DNA of 64,000 nt from Cinchona pubescens (lineage: Eukaryota; Streptophyta; Magnoliopsida; Gentianales; Rubiaceae), in contig JANKKI010000562.1 of assembly GCA_025175665.1 (NCBI GenBank), positions 62,001-126,000 of the forward strand. Direction: 5' to 3'. Numbering within the stretch: position 1 is the stretch's first letter; every line of letters begins with the position of its first letter. Under the pieces are notes generated by a model that did no database searches, was not told the origin of the DNA, and was given only the letters and a program-made list of their open reading frames with translations. A program made the position numbers and the translations under genes. Of the stretch, positions 36,661 through 49,620 are shown one piece after another.

Positions 36661-37027
36661 TGTTGACAATACCAGAAATGACACACCGATGACAAGTTGA
36701 CACGTGACCAGTGTGTATAACATGTAATAGAAATATTAAGGGAAATTATATAAATTAGGCTACAAAACTTGACTGTTCGAAACCATGTTGATCCTACGGC
36801 CTAACAAACTGACCAAGTGTCTCGATCCTTGAAGGGCCGACAAGCCTAATCGGTCGATCGAAGGCCTGAGGGCCTAGTCGAATACCTAATCAGGTGTTCG
36901 GAGGTCAGGATATAGGAGAACCTCAATAAATAGGGTATCTCCCATTATAAAAATAAGAGGAAAATAATATATAACAACTCAAATTTCGTACTCTCCCTCT
37001 CTAATAAAATATTTTACTCATCATTCC
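36661..37027 (+). repeat. LTR-like unit starting TGTTGACAATACC
   Basis: The first ~100 bases match 8958-9059 and the last ~70 match 34,921-34,991, both as direct repeats. The two matched ends suggest a ~365-bp LTR of a Tat-like element, its partners being truncated. The 3' border is uncertain. Confidence 0.55.
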
Positions 37028-37329
37028 CCAAGGCACCCTTTATTTCATGAGAATTCACGGCATAAGCCCTATGAATTAGTATTACATAGAATAAATCAAT
37101 TATATACACTAGTACCACTATGTTGCAATAACTTGACCGCTCATTGGTATTGGAGTCTTTTCTTTTGTTGTTTCTAAGTTATTTACTTCTTATTTCCTTC
37201 CCAACAAAACATAAAAATTAAATTATTTCTATACTCCGAGAAATGCCATCATATTTTCATTACAATACATAGAAATTTCTCAACTGTTACTACTATTGTA
37301 TACTAATTATCACTATTTTTTTTTCTTTG

Positions 37330-37505
37330 GTAATAACTCAATTATCATTCTAGCTTGTCTATTATCACAAAAATATATTGTACTTTGTGCTCTCCCTTCT
37401 TATTTCTCTATAATCTCAAGAGTCAAGTTTAGTAATAATTCAAAGTTTTTAAGGATGGCATCCAATGGGAAGGTTCAATTGCAATTCTACAATCTAATTT
37501 CCATC
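37330..37505. repeat. Left arm of a foldback repeat
   Basis: About 175 bp pair with 37,818-37,995 on the opposite strand. Examples are GGATGGCATCCAAT at left against ATTGGATGCCATCC at right, and CAATTCTACAATCTAATTTC. Similarity decreases outward. Confidence 0.7.
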
Positions 37506-37535
37506 CTGTCTCTTATACACATTTAGATGTGTATA
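37506..37535. other. Nextera junction adapter remnant
   Basis: 18 of 19 bases of the mosaic end are followed by the first 11 bases of its reverse complement (AGATGTGTATA), at the inner edge of the foldback's left arm. Confidence 0.92.
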
Positions 37536-37626
37536 CACTTAGCTCAATCTTTAGCGGCGAAATTAGCCCAAGTTTTTTTTTTGTGCTTAATTGGCTTAAT
37601 AGTTCTTAAGAAACTAATAAATCAAT

Positions 37627-37832
37627 TGAGATAAAGAAACTATTAAGCCAATTAAGATTAAAAAATAATAATTAGGCTAGTAAAACAAACAAACTAATTA
37701 AGTAGATTAATTAAAGTTAGATTAATCAACTATTAAGCCAATTAAGTAAAAAATAATAATTAGGCTCGTAAAACAAACAAACTAATTAAGTAGATTAATT
37801 AAAGTTACATTAATCAACTTTGAAATTAGATT
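37627..37832. repeat. ~103-bp tandem duplication in the foldback loop
   Basis: Two successive copies, each containing CTATTAAGCCAATTAAG, AATAATAATTAGGCT and AAGTAGATTAATTAAAGTTA. They differ by only a few bases and so are recent. Confidence 0.85.
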
Positions 37833-37995
37833 GTAGAATTCTATCTGATTCTTCTGATCCAATTGGATGCCATCCTTGAAGACGTGAATTATTACGAAAC
37901 TTGAGCCTCGGAATTGTACATAAATAAGTAGGATGGCAGAGAGTCTAATAGATATTGACACAATAGAGAATCTAGAATCATAATTGAGATAATAC
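37818..37995. repeat. Right arm of the foldback repeat
   Basis: Inverted, diverged partner of 37,330-37,505. The two arms enclose ~310 bp that include the tandem duplication and an adapter-junction remnant at 37,506-37,535. Confidence 0.7.
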
Positions 37996-38115
37996 ATAAA
38001 TTAGTCAAGAAAAGTGGAGAAATTTCTATGTTTTGTAATAAAAATGTGAGGATATTTATAAGAGTATAAAAATAATTAAATTTCCAATATGACCTGAAAA
38101 TAGTTTATATATAGG

Positions 38116-38668
38116 GTGTGTTCGTTTGGATTGAAAATATTTTCCTCAAGAAAATATTTTGCCTTCTTGAAAAATATTTTACATGAAAAAATCTATTTTT
38201 TATACAATTTTTCGGTGTTCGGTTGACAAAATGAAAATATTTTGAAATAAAAAATTTTAACGGTTTTATCTTTAATTTTATGAATACAAATTAAAAAAAC
38301 TTATAACAATGGTAATAAATACCTTACAAGTAATTGTGATTAATAAAAAATTAATTTTGTTTCAAAATTAAATGATAGTACAATATAGTAGTAAAATATG
38401 CATAATGATAGTTATATTAGTGTGGGACTCATAATTGAGAGAAAAACCAATGAAAAAGAATTAAAAACGAAAATAAGTTTAACAAACGAAATTATAAAAG
38501 TAAATATTTGAGATTTAATGTCACTCTTGAATTATTTGGAAAATAACTTACACTTAAAAATTTCGTAAGTTATTATCAAGGAAGAAGGAAAATTGGAAAA
38601 TATTTTTGTTTGGCACCAAAAATTTTCTAAAAATATTTTTAAAATGTCTCTTATACAAACGAACACAC
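38116..38668. mobile_element. ~550-bp MITE with 13-bp perfect TIRs
   Basis: The left end GTGTGTTCGTTTG (38,116-38,128) is matched by its exact complement at 38,656-38,668. AAAATATTTT-rich subterminal sequence is mirrored on both sides. The interior is AT-rich and non-coding. The style is that of hAT-type plant MITEs. A 13-base adapter-like string abuts the right TIR (38,645-38,657). Confidence 0.75.
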
Positions 38669-40111
38669 AACTGTCTCCATAGTTGTTCAGAAGTTAATTA
38701 AGAAGGTAAATCACTTTCAAAAAAAAAAAAGACTTCAATATTCGACTCGTCAAACCCGCCTATAAGCCAGCCCGATATTAATCCCTATAATTAATTTGTT
38801 ATTAGTATTATTAATAATACTATATTAATTTGTATTAATTCATTGGGTCTCGTGTTGCAAATTTCTTGAAAGGGAGGGGTGTCTTCAGGAACACGAGCAC
38901 AAGTGGTGCATAATTGTTGTCAACTCGTGCCATAAGGTATTGGTTTAAGTCCACTACAAGCCACAACTCTCATTTTTTAATTAGTCACCATGTTGATTTT
39001 AGAATCTTTAACAGACTAACGATCTAAGACGAGGATCACGTCAAGTCATCATGCTTTTGATGCCATAGACGACACGCATGTTATAATTAACGGTCATCCT
39101 AGGATGACTAATATAATAAAAAAAAATTAGTTGTTGTTGATCAATCTCTAATGGCTGAGCTAGTCCACAACTCCACATAGTCGACATATGATGATCTCTT
39201 CTCTTAGTGTCTAATTTAATTTTAAATAAATTAATATATTAAATTTAAAAAAAAAAAACAAACTAAATCTTGATCCCACTGAATAGAGTTTGTTGCATGA
39301 CTCTTGCTGCTCTATCGCGCATTATCATGACAAAAAAAATAACAAGTTAAAAAAATAATAATAAATAACTTCCCACATATGCAATTAATTATTAAAAAAT
39401 TTCCTTTTAATTTATTTTATATATATATTTGTGAAATATTACACATAAAGTGTGTAAAAATCTCTAGTCTAAGGATAACGACACCATCCTGGTCCTTCAA
39501 GACCGTAAAACCCCTCAAATCAAACCAAAACCCCCTCCACGCCCACTTTCTCCCGCCGCCCACCAATATCCGACCAGGTACTCCGCTGTCCCCTCCTCCT
39601 CATTTTCCACCATCTTCACCTCTCTTTTCTTCTACTTTTTGCATTTCGTCCCCATTTCCCATATAATAGTTATTTAACTCTTTTTTATTATTAGCGAGAA
39701 TTATTATTTTTTTAAATATCCCTCAAAAGATGCTGTAATTTTAAGCATATTCCAGGAATGGCTTCGTTACATTTTCTCTGTCGCTCTAATTTTGTATTAT
39801 TATTGTTTTTAATTTTTTTATTTTTTAAAGTTGTTACCATAGCTATATATCTATCTTATTGGACTACAAGAATTGTGGATATTTGGGAAAAAATTACAAA
39901 ATTAATTTACATAGGAGAATTTCCCTTTTCTCTATGTCCTTTTTTTTTAAAGATTTTCTCCGTTTTCGTATAGCATCATTTAAATTTTATACTGTTATAA
40001 TTTTATTTATTTATTTATTTATTTATTTTGGGTTTTATGAGCTGAGACTGTGACTAAAATTTATAATAGGCTGCTAATTATCTATTTTTTGTAATAGGGT
40101 TCGTTTTATTA
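38669..40111. promoter_or_regulatory. Intergenic and likely promoter/5' UTR of DAPB
   Basis: No coding exon was recognised. A pyrimidine-rich block at 39,500-39,665 (CCTCCTCCTC and TTCTTCT runs) is typical of plant 5' leaders and may be a UTR exon or transcription start region. The rest is AT-rich. Confidence 0.35.
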
Positions 40112-43100
40112 ATGACTTTCGCCGCTAAAGTCCCATTTGATATCTCCGCAACATGTCCCCAGAAACAGCTCGCGCCATTATCGATTCAGGTTGTTGGATC
40201 ATCATTTGCGGCTATAAGACTACTAAAAAACTTTTCAGAAGGCAAAAGCTTTTGGTAACATCCATGTGTTCTACTTCGAGCATGACACCAGTCCAGTCCC
40301 TTGAGCATACTTCTTTGATTCAATCGCAAAGCATTGGACTTCCAATCATGGTGTGTGCCCAATGCCTTCGTATGCTATAGACCATTGCACATAACTATGA
40401 ATGCATGCTTGTTGGAATTGTTGCATTTTTACTGTGTGCCCTTGATTCGAGTTGATATTTATTGATTGATAACATTGGTGGTATAAATTAGTTGCTTATT
40501 ATTGCTTTTGTTGGGATGACTTTGTGGTTTTGTGATGTGTGATGTCAGTGGAACTTGGAAGTTGAAGTGTTTGACGTCTATGCAAATATTATTGGTTTTG
40601 GTTGTGGTCGTGAATTAAAAATTTGTTGGCTCAATGAGTTACCAATTGTTACTGAGCCTATTTTTCTTTTTGCTTGCTTCAATTTGCCCTTTGGAAGTAA
40701 TGCTTTTATCTGGGTAGTGAAAATTTAACTCGGGTGATTGCATTGCACAAACTCTATAGATTAGAAAAAAACGTAGCTTATAGATTTTTGTTCTTGATGG
40801 GAACTTCGCATCAATGTAGCTTGTGCTTTTCCATGCATAATATGTCTGTAGGTCTGGGTAATTTTTGCACTGCATTGGGCTATGATGACTGACTTGAAAT
40901 TCTGCTAAGAGCTATTTCTTGGACTCTTTTTTTGTTTTTGTTTTTTGTTTTTTTTTTTTTTTGTTTTGAACTTGGATATTTAATTCCAATTTATTTTCTT
41001 CCTTATTAAAATTGGTTCTGGTATCATGTTGTGTGTATGAAGTAAGTTGTTTCCAATTAATGGTTTACAAATTGTTAATGGCACTTTTGCTTATGATTTC
41101 ATTATATGTAGTGTCATTTCATGTTATCTTGAAATTTTTAAACTGTCAAAATCATCAATATCAAATAAAGTTTTTATTTTGGTCAATTGTGTCAAAACTG
41201 AAATAAACACATATAGAACGAAGTGGTAGTATGTTCAATTAGACTGGAGGAATATGTTATAAGATGGATCCATTCTGTTCTCAGTTCCCAAGTCTTATAT
41301 CTATTTCTCCAATTCTAAATCTTGAATCGTACTTCATTATAATCTCCGAACACATCAGCACAACTCCAGCTGCTCTCTGCCTTTACATTCTGTCTTGCCA
41401 AATAAAATAAACTACTGCTACTGAGGATAATTTCATAGCCAGTACATTAAGTTGTAAAGACATTATTCACTTCTTTACGTCCTAGTCTTATGGTTAGGAA
41501 TGCATTGGTACATATTCGAATTGAAAACTTCAAGTCTTGGAGCTTGGGCTAAAGTAAACACATTCAAGCTTGAGCTCTTTATTTGATCAATATTGGCTGT
41601 ATTAGTGTAATTTAATATCCATTATAGTTGAATGAAGAATGGGATTGAGTTTTAGCAATAGGACTCAATTAATTTATTTCTCCTTTTTTTCACTCTTTTG
41701 GTTTGCACTCGTAGCTTTACATTAAGTATAATGTAAAGACAGTTATTCACTTCTTTACGTACTAGTCTTAGGGTGAGGAAAAGAATGGAACATATTTGAA
41801 TTGAACACTTCAAGTCTTGGAGCTTGGGCTGAAGTTAACACATTCAAGTTTGAGCTCTTTATTTGATCAATATTGGCTATACTACTATAATTTAGTATCC
41901 TGTATACTTGAATGAAGAATGGGATTGAGTTTTAGCAATAATACTGAATTAATTTATTTCTCCTTTTATCACTCATTTGGTTTACACACGTAGCTTTGCA
42001 AAAATGATATTATCATGTAAAGATATTAGTTGCTACCTATCATCTGTAGAACTGTTATTATTGAACTTGTTTCTATTCAGACTAAAGATTAGTTCTTTTG
42101 CATGTGTATGTTTGGACTTCCTCTTTATATTTTCCAGTTCATTTACTTATTTACCAGGGACCTTGCAGTAAAACAAATACAGAATATTATATATTGATAC
42201 ATTGAATTTAGGCTTCAGAGTTTAACGATCTGAGCACATATAGTAGATTGTTTAAGATTCATTGACTCAACTTAACCTGCCAGTCATAGTTTTATGGCTA
42301 AAATATATGTCATCTCCAAAATGAGTGTCTTTTTTTCTGACTATTTTGGTCAGACAAACCTATTTCTCACATCAATATCAGAAAATTCCGTACTATTAGA
42401 GTTCTATATAACATTTTGGTTGAATAATAAAAAGAAACATAATAATATACTTAAAAAATTGAAAATAATCACAAAATATTTAGAATATCAATATGAAAAA
42501 GTGTCTAAATGACCTAAATTATCAAAAAGGACATTCGATCTGGGAAGAGATGTGTAATATGCTACACATATTTTGTAGCCTTTATTACGTATCATCATTA
42601 AATAGGTGCACAATTAGGCTCAAGTAAGCTCTTGACTATTCAAACTTGATGCTTGAGTTGCAAATTCGACTCAAATTACTTCTTGAACTGAGATTGATGA
42701 ATCTGAGTTGAGCAAGTTTTGATCAAGTCAAGCTGTGAGCTGCTATGACTACGTGTGCTAGGGATTTTTTGTATCTACAATACTATTGATGATAAGGGCA
42801 AAATAATGTTTGTTTGACCTGTCAGGTGTATAAAACTGAATAAGAGCATATTTTGTTGCATTTCAATACAAGTTGTGTGTTAATCAAACTTTAAAGGGTT
42901 ACACTTGATTTCCTAATGTACAACCTCTTCCCCAAATGCATATCTCTGGATTTGGTTTTGATTTGGAATAGTTCAGATTTGTCTTAAGTAGTAATATCAT
43001 ACTATCCACAATTTCAAATAGTGAAAGCTTGGGCTTTGTTTTTGCGCACTGAACAATCATGTTAGAACTAATACTAATTGAAGCAATAGCAAAATATATA

Positions 43101-46100
43101 GAATCAGGTAGTTTAAATGCTTAGAAGAATCTCATGTCCAACAAACGAATTAAATACCTCTTAACCCAAGTACTGTTGTTCATTCCTTGGACCAGTTAAC
43201 ATGGAATGGAACCTGATTTTAGGTACTGTTCTATGTATACTGACTTCATTTTTGTCATAAAGTGGAGATAGAAAAAAGGTCTGTAAAAGTTGAAAATAAA
43301 GATTGCTTACATGTGTATTTGACTAGCTTTGATACATTTTTCATGTTTGGCTTTAATGATCTCTTCCAGGTGAATGGTTCTACTGGAAAAATGGGGAGAA
43401 CAGTTCTTGAAGCAGCTGTCTCTGCTGGACTTCATCCACTTCCTGTATCATTTGGGGGTCCAGAGGATTCAGGGAAAACTGTACACGTTGGAGGGAAGGA
43501 AATCAAGTTGCATGGCCCCTCTGAAAGAGAGAACATTTTGTCCTCGGTCTATGCCGAATATCCCAATCTAATTGTAGTAGACTACACAGTGCCTAGTGCA
43601 GTAAATGGTAATAAAACACTTTATTCTCCTGGAGCAAAGAAAGTGTGTTTAATTAGCATTTTTTTTTTCTGCTTTTTTGCTTAAAGTTCTACTGGATATA
43701 CATAAAATAGAGGCATTAATATGCTTGTGAAACCCCCGCTTTCGACTTAAAAGAAAAGGAGACAGGTAGAAGGAGCCAATCAATTGTCTTGTTATTGTTG
43801 TTTTGTAGCTTTGAATATCTGAAACTTTCTTTGTATTTTGATTGTGTAAGTTAGCTAGTTATTGCAGAATTCATCTCCATTATGATTAGGTCAAATACTA
43901 GTCAAATTTATTTTTTGCCCAGCAACGAAGTCAATGAGGACGTGTTGGAAATCTCTGTGCAAATTTATAGTGTATCTGTAGATTAATTGTCTATCTTAAT
44001 TCTCTAAGTTGCAAGTGTCCTGTGACTACTAATTTTGCAACTTGTGCAATTCTGATAATGTGAAGTACCATCTTTAGCATTACTGGAAAGAGATCTAGTT
44101 TTGAGGGGCGGGTTGGTTGTGGAAATACATTATGGGTAATGGTCATCTTTCTTCGTAATTTGAGTATAGAAAATGCAGAAACATTGGCTAAAGAATATAA
44201 ATTTAATGTTAATGTCATAATTTGTGAATGTTATTACAGCATTACAATTAATGTCACATTAACTTCTTGAGTCTGTTGCAATTTAGTTTAAACTACTTCC
44301 TGATTGGAATTGTAAATCATGAAAGTTGGACAGCCTTGCCTCCTTTTGGTATACAATGGAATGACCTTTTATGGGGCTGAAGATCTTGTGTTACAATTTT
44401 AGATTCTTTGACCTGAATCAGAGGAAAGAATTGCTTGGTTCTTGTGTAGATTGTTCATTAAATTTTCGGGTGTTATAACTTTGTTCTCATAATTGTGTAA
44501 CTTAGTATCATGTTTCTGGAGGATAATACAGTAGGGACTAAGCTGAACATCCTTTCTGAGACGTACGTAGCTTATCTATAGGAATGTGGGTGCATTATCC
44601 CGTAACAAATTGTTACCTGTGAAACTTAAACACAGGTAAATGAATATAAAGTTATTTTGTACTCGATTTAACATAAGAGTTTCTTCGCAAGATGTCACTT
44701 CAACATCTTGGTTACTGGGAGCAACATTTATTAAATTATATCAGAAGTTCAAGTTCTCTGTCTCTTGCCTGATAAGAGGGAGGGACTGGATCCATTTGTG
44801 TGCCAAGGATCTTCAAAGTTTATCCCCCAACTTTATTGTGTAGGGAGGTTTTTCATGTGCATTCATTTTAATATTATCCTCTCTCTCTCTCTCACACAGA
44901 CACACGCGCGCACACACACACACAGAGACATGCATGCACAGGCACTGTATGCATTGCTTTTTCCCTCTTTATGTCACTCTCAATTGAATGTTTGCTGGAG
45001 CATTTGCTGCAGCAAATTGATGTTACAATTCCTGAATTTAGTATTATAACAATAATTTGCACAGGTTTAGATGAACTATAGCTTGTTAAACCTTAAAAAG
45101 AAACCAAAATAAAGGAGACTCTCGCCTTTGTGGGGTTTAAAGAAAAACTTGAACTAATTTTTTCTTTTCTCAACTATTTTTGTTCTTTGCCATTATTTGT
45201 GATATTAGCGGATCTCAAGTGTTCTTTTGCTGTTACATGCTCAGTTTGGAGCCGTTAATACTAGCTCATCTAATATCACAAAATATCACATTTAACATAT
45301 CTTCCTGTTGTTCTTTCTGGTGTCTTATGCACCAGTTAAATTGAACTCATGTCGCAGGATTTAGGGAAGTATATCTGTTATAGTAATTTAAAACATAACT
45401 TTTTGGTGCTATTTTTGATGTGTGCAGACAATGCCGAACTGTATGCTAAGGTTGGAGTGCCTTTTGTTATGGCCACTACCGGTGGGGACAGGGAAAAACT
45501 GTATAAAACTGTGTCTAACTCTAATGTCTATGCTGTGATCTCTCCACAAATGGGAAAGCAGGTGCAAAAAATTTCACTATTGTTTGCTTTGCTGATTTAT
45601 AACATGTTTTTTCTTAGTTATGGACTATTTTTTTTTCTCATCTCTTCTTTTCTTTTTATAAGATTAGGTGGTGGCATTTCTTGCAGCCATGGAAATCATG
45701 GCCGAACAATTTCCTGGAGCTTTCTCGGGGTATAAGCTGCAGGTATTTGCTTATACTCTTATTTTGCACTAACTATTCATTATGGCATTTTTGTGTCATC
45801 CTTTCGAAGTCAAAACTCGTAGCTGAATCAATAAACAAGCAGAGTATTGTAACATGTTTAACAGCACGCAGATTAGTTCATAAACATGCATAAATTCTGT
45901 AGAAAGTTGGCTCGTGGTTTCCTGTGATTGAAGACCAATAAGGATCTGTGTGTTTAAATTGAATGCTCTGTATTGCTGCATCTTTTGTAGCTTATGGCAA
46001 ACTAGGGAGATTGTATTTCTGGATACTCAGGAACAAAAAAAGGGAGAAAAGAGGCTGGCTTACATTATTTTTCTGCCTAAGTTTAATTTTACTTGCCATC

Positions 46101-47662
46101 TTACATCAATAATGGTGCCTTTTTTTCTGCATTAGGTGCTGGAGTCTCACCAAGCTAGCAAATTGGACACTTCGGGAACTGCCAAGGCTGTCATCTCATG
46201 CTTTCAGAAACTGGGGGTCTCCTTTGAATTAGATCAGGTATTTCCTACCCCTCATCACATCCATGATACATGATGCAATTGTGGAATTTTGCTTTGCTAG
46301 ACCCCCCTCCCCCATCCCGGTGGTAAATTTGTAAATCACTATAGAGGTCATCAGCAGCATCAGCATCAGTTGAAAGGGTTGGACAATTTATCTCCTGTAT
46401 TTTCTTCTTCAATGCTAGATATCCCTTTATAGGAAATGGTGGAAAGCTCATGGGGTTGCCCTTTTTTTGTTTTTCAGACTTGTATGTCTGCTTGCTGCAA
46501 TATAGATTTCTGTGGCATCCCGTTTTTGAAAAAAACTTATAAATATAGAAGCTCAAATTTATTGCACTTTAGTTCCTGCTATCATGGCATCAGTAAGGGT
46601 TAGGTGTCTATTGCTCCAAACCCCTTAAAGTGAAGATGACTGTTTTAGATACTGTACCCTTATGGTCCTATTTGAAGCTTTTGAGGTTTTAACAGCTGAA
46701 GTCCTGCTTCTGTAATTGTAGAGAATTCACTCTGTTGTTGCCTTGTTTTGGTTACTTTTACATTAGATTTTGTAGCTCTTGCTTTGAATATATGCTTCTA
46801 GGGCACAAAATGAGCCAATTCAGATAGTTTCATATCAATCAAAATTTTATGGTATAAATATTTGCTGCTTGACCTAAGGAGAAGAGCAAAAGTTATCGTA
46901 TAAATGCATACAATAGAACTTCAGTATTTGCTCTTGAGCGATGATAACTCAATGTCGGTCTGCATACAACAGAACTTCGTCAAACTGCATTTTAATTGTT
47001 TGCTTCATCCACTTAGAGCTGTGGGACACAGATCCTTTCTACATTATGGATGGACCATTGCTTCAGATTTTTTTGTTAAATATTTTTATTAGATACAACA
47101 AATACGAGATCCCAAGCTACAAATGGAGAACACATGTGCCAGAAGAGTATTTAGCTGGTCATGCATTCCATATGTATCATCTAACCTCACCAGATGAAAC
47201 GTAATGCACAAATCCTGCATTTTGTCTTTCCGTGTTCCTTAAAAGTATTCAAAGAACTAAGTTGACTGTCCTTGCAGTGTTTCATTTGAGTTCCAGCATA
47301 ATGTTTGTGGCAGATCAATCTATGCAGAAGGTACTGTTGATGCGGTTCTTTTTCTTGCTAAAAAGGTATTAAAACTTCCTTCAACTTGATTTACTTTATT
47401 TAAACTTCTGATTGAATGAGTCATGGGTATGCTGTTATTTAACCTTCTCAAATTTTAGTACAGAATATTAAGAGTCTCTTTAAGGTATAAGTAGTGTTTC
47501 AATTATTATTCAAAAGTTATTCAACATGCTTTTCAAATAATAGTAATTTCCAACCTTGGTACACTAATTATGTAAATGTTACTGGAATGCAGGTTCACTC
47601 ATCAAGCAGACAAGCGAATTTACGACATGATTGACGTTTTGCGCGTTTGTAATATGAGATGA
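40112..47662 (+). CDS. DAPB: 4-hydroxy-tetrahydrodipicolinate reductase (with frameshifts)
   Basis: Plastid enzyme of lysine synthesis that reduces the dihydrodipicolinate intermediate with NAD(P)H. Exons: about 40,112-40,350, 43,370-43,607, 45,428-45,561, 45,668-45,742, 46,136-46,237, 47,093-47,200, 47,278-47,365 and 47,593-47,662. All introns are GT/AG with consistent phases. Motifs: nucleotide-binding VNGSTGKMGR, then DYTVPSAVN, VPFVMATTGGDRE, ISPQMGKQ, the catalytic ESHQASKLDTSGTAKAV block (His and Lys kept), FEFQHNVCGRSIYAEGTVDA and the end DMIDVLRVCNMR. A Ser-rich transit-peptide-like start opens at 40,112 but stops at 40,256. The frame that joins exon 2 is open from 40,153. Frameshifts lie near 40,250, 47,133 and 47,601, while exons 2-5 and 7 are clean. 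It is either a live gene with sequence errors or a young pseudogene. Confidence 0.93.
41448..41998. repeat. ~275-bp tandem duplication in DAPB intron 1
   Basis: Two consecutive copies share long stretches such as CTTCAAGTCTTGGAGCTTGG and TTTATTTGATCAATATTGGC, with scattered differences. They start near 41,448 and 41,724. No coding potential was seen. Confidence 0.85.
44879..44942. repeat. (CT)n(CA)n microsatellite in DAPB intron 2
   Basis: CT repeats pass into CA and CG-containing repeats within 60 bases of intron. Confidence 0.85.
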
Positions 47663-47885
47663 GAGCTGTGTTAGACTTGTTGTATCGTAGAACTTATAGC
47701 TTTAATGATGGAAAATTTAGCTTGAAGAGGCATGAAATGGCAAATTTTCTTTTGTTGCCTGTTTGTGTAACTGCTTGGAAAGAGCTTCTAAACGATTTAG
47801 ATAGAATTTTGTGAGCCTGAATGCTCATTGATCTCGAGTTAATGAAAAGTTTTCGTACCATTTGACAGGGTTCGGATTTATTTTG

Positions 47886-47891
47886 AATAAA
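47886..47891 (+). terminator. Candidate DAPB polyadenylation signal
   Basis: An AATAAA lies 224 bases after the stop codon and is retained in the inverted copy at the equivalent place (TGAATAAAGAATC on the minus strand near 60,860). Confidence 0.5.
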
Positions 47892-48486
47892 GAAATAAAG
47901 AAAGTTTCATTACTTGAAATATTGCTATGTTCCTTCCATATACATAAACCCGAAAATATATATATATATATTGTATAACCAAAAAAGGACACGTGCAAAT
48001 ATTACTGAATCTATTTAACATCTTTATTTTTTTTTTAAAATACTTAGTGAATGTTAACATAGAGTTCAAAGAGTAAACATTTTATTTGTTGAATTTTTTT
48101 ATACAAAAGATATATAGTTTAAAATATATATTTAATATCTTTGTTCTTTTTTGTAATTATTTTCACATTTCTTTTTTATTTTTTTTAATAGTGTTTATTA
48201 TACACATAATGTCATATGTTTTTAAACATATGACATTAAAGAAAATCTTGTTTCTATCTTTTATACGCTTAGATCATGATTTCTTATAGCGGCATCACCA
48301 ATTATTTGATAACGGTTAAAAATAAAAATATTTTCTATAGTATTAAACTTTTTAAATATATTTGTATATATTTTGTCATTACTAAAAGACAAAATCACTA
48401 TCAAATACTAAACATCATTTTATAGATGAAATATTGATATTCTTTGATTAGCGAAAAATATTTACATGAAATCAAATTATATATTT

Positions 48487-48510
48487 ACATCTAGATGTGT
48501 ATAAGAGACA
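48487..48510. other. Nextera junction adapter remnant
   Basis: ACATCT followed by AGATGTGTATAAGAGACA gives 24 exact bases of the mate-pair junction. It lies in the part of the left arm that has no counterpart on the right. Confidence 0.93.
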
Positions 48511-48597
48511 ATTTAAAATAGCATAATTTCAAAAGATAAAAAAATGAATCTTATACAAATATAAAGACCCTGATATAAGATAACAATCTAAGCCTTA

Positions 48598-48790
48598 ATC
48601 CTACTAAGTAGGGTCAGCTGTATGAATCCTACTATACCATTGCACTCTATTATGGACCATATCCTCTAAGTAGTGTCGACTGCATGTAATCCTACTACGC
48701 CATTGCATTCTATCATGATGGACCATATCCTCTAAGAAGTGTCGGCTGCATGAATCTTACTACGCCATTGCACTCTATCATGGACCAATA
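48598..48790. repeat. Three ~63-bp tandem repeats
   Basis: Units share CCATTGCACTCTATCATGGA and GTGTCGGCTGCATGAATCCT-like text, starting near 48,598, 48,660 and 48,725. The motif family 'GGGTCGGCTGTATGAATCC' is dispersed in many plant genomes. There is no counterpart in the right arm. Confidence 0.8.
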
Positions 48791-49269
48791 GGAAGACGGC
48801 CACTTAATAACAAATTTCCTTTTATTACAAAAACAAAAAAATAATAATAACATATTTCCTTTTTAGATTGGGCCTTAAATACAAAATACAGTTAAGGTTT
48901 GGCCCAATTATGACAATACTAGAGGGCCAAAACAAACAGTCCAACAGGCCCATATATCTATAGAATAGTCAGTTAACTATTGTATTACAATATAAATTAC
49001 CAAACATTTCAAAATTTCACAAAATTTTCTATTTTCTACCCCGAATCCAAAACCAGACCCCCTAAAAGGAAATATGTTATTATTATTTTTTTGTTTTTGC
49101 TTCAAAAAGGATTTCTTTTTTATTAATTTCTCAATTTTTTCTTTTCATAAATTGTCTTTTTTTTTTTTACTTTATTTTGTTTGATATATCCAGTAGTAGA
49201 AAATATGATGAATTGAATAAACTCCAAGGGGTTTTGACAAAAACAGCATTTTTTAAGGTTTTGATTTTA

Positions 49270-49620
49270 GAATGCATTTCTAAAAAGATTTGTGTCGGTG
49301 GTGGGGAGAGGAGGAATGATTGGGATAGATTTTGAGTAAAGCTTCAGATTTAGCTACGATAAATAGTTGATATTGATAAGAAGGTATTATATTGATTCTT
49401 GTTGGTCATGGGGAGGAAGGGAATGGTTGGGATGGATTATGAATGGGAGCTTCGATTTTAGCTATGATAAATAGTTGATATTAATCCGAAGGTACTATAT
49501 CGATTCGTGTTGGTAGTGAGGGGAGGTTGGGAGAGTGTTGGGATGAATTTCTAGTGTGGCTTCAAATTTAGCTATGACAAATAGTTGATATTTACTTGAA
49601 GGTTTTATATTGATAGGAGT
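49270..49620. repeat. Three ~115-bp tandem units in the left arm
   Basis: Each unit carries TAGCTAYGATAAATAGTTGATATT followed by GGTTGGGATGGATT-like text. The same triplication is present in reverse at 59,370-59,690, so it predates the inverted duplication. Confidence 0.8.

Noticed and set aside
44758..44782. CTGTCTCTT...ATAAGAG resembling a collapsed adapter junction
   Set aside because: Only 9 and 7 bases match. Chance is plausible in an intron.
48604..48790. CRISPR-like array
   Set aside because: Three units with no distinct spacers, in plant DNA. It is an ordinary tandem repeat.
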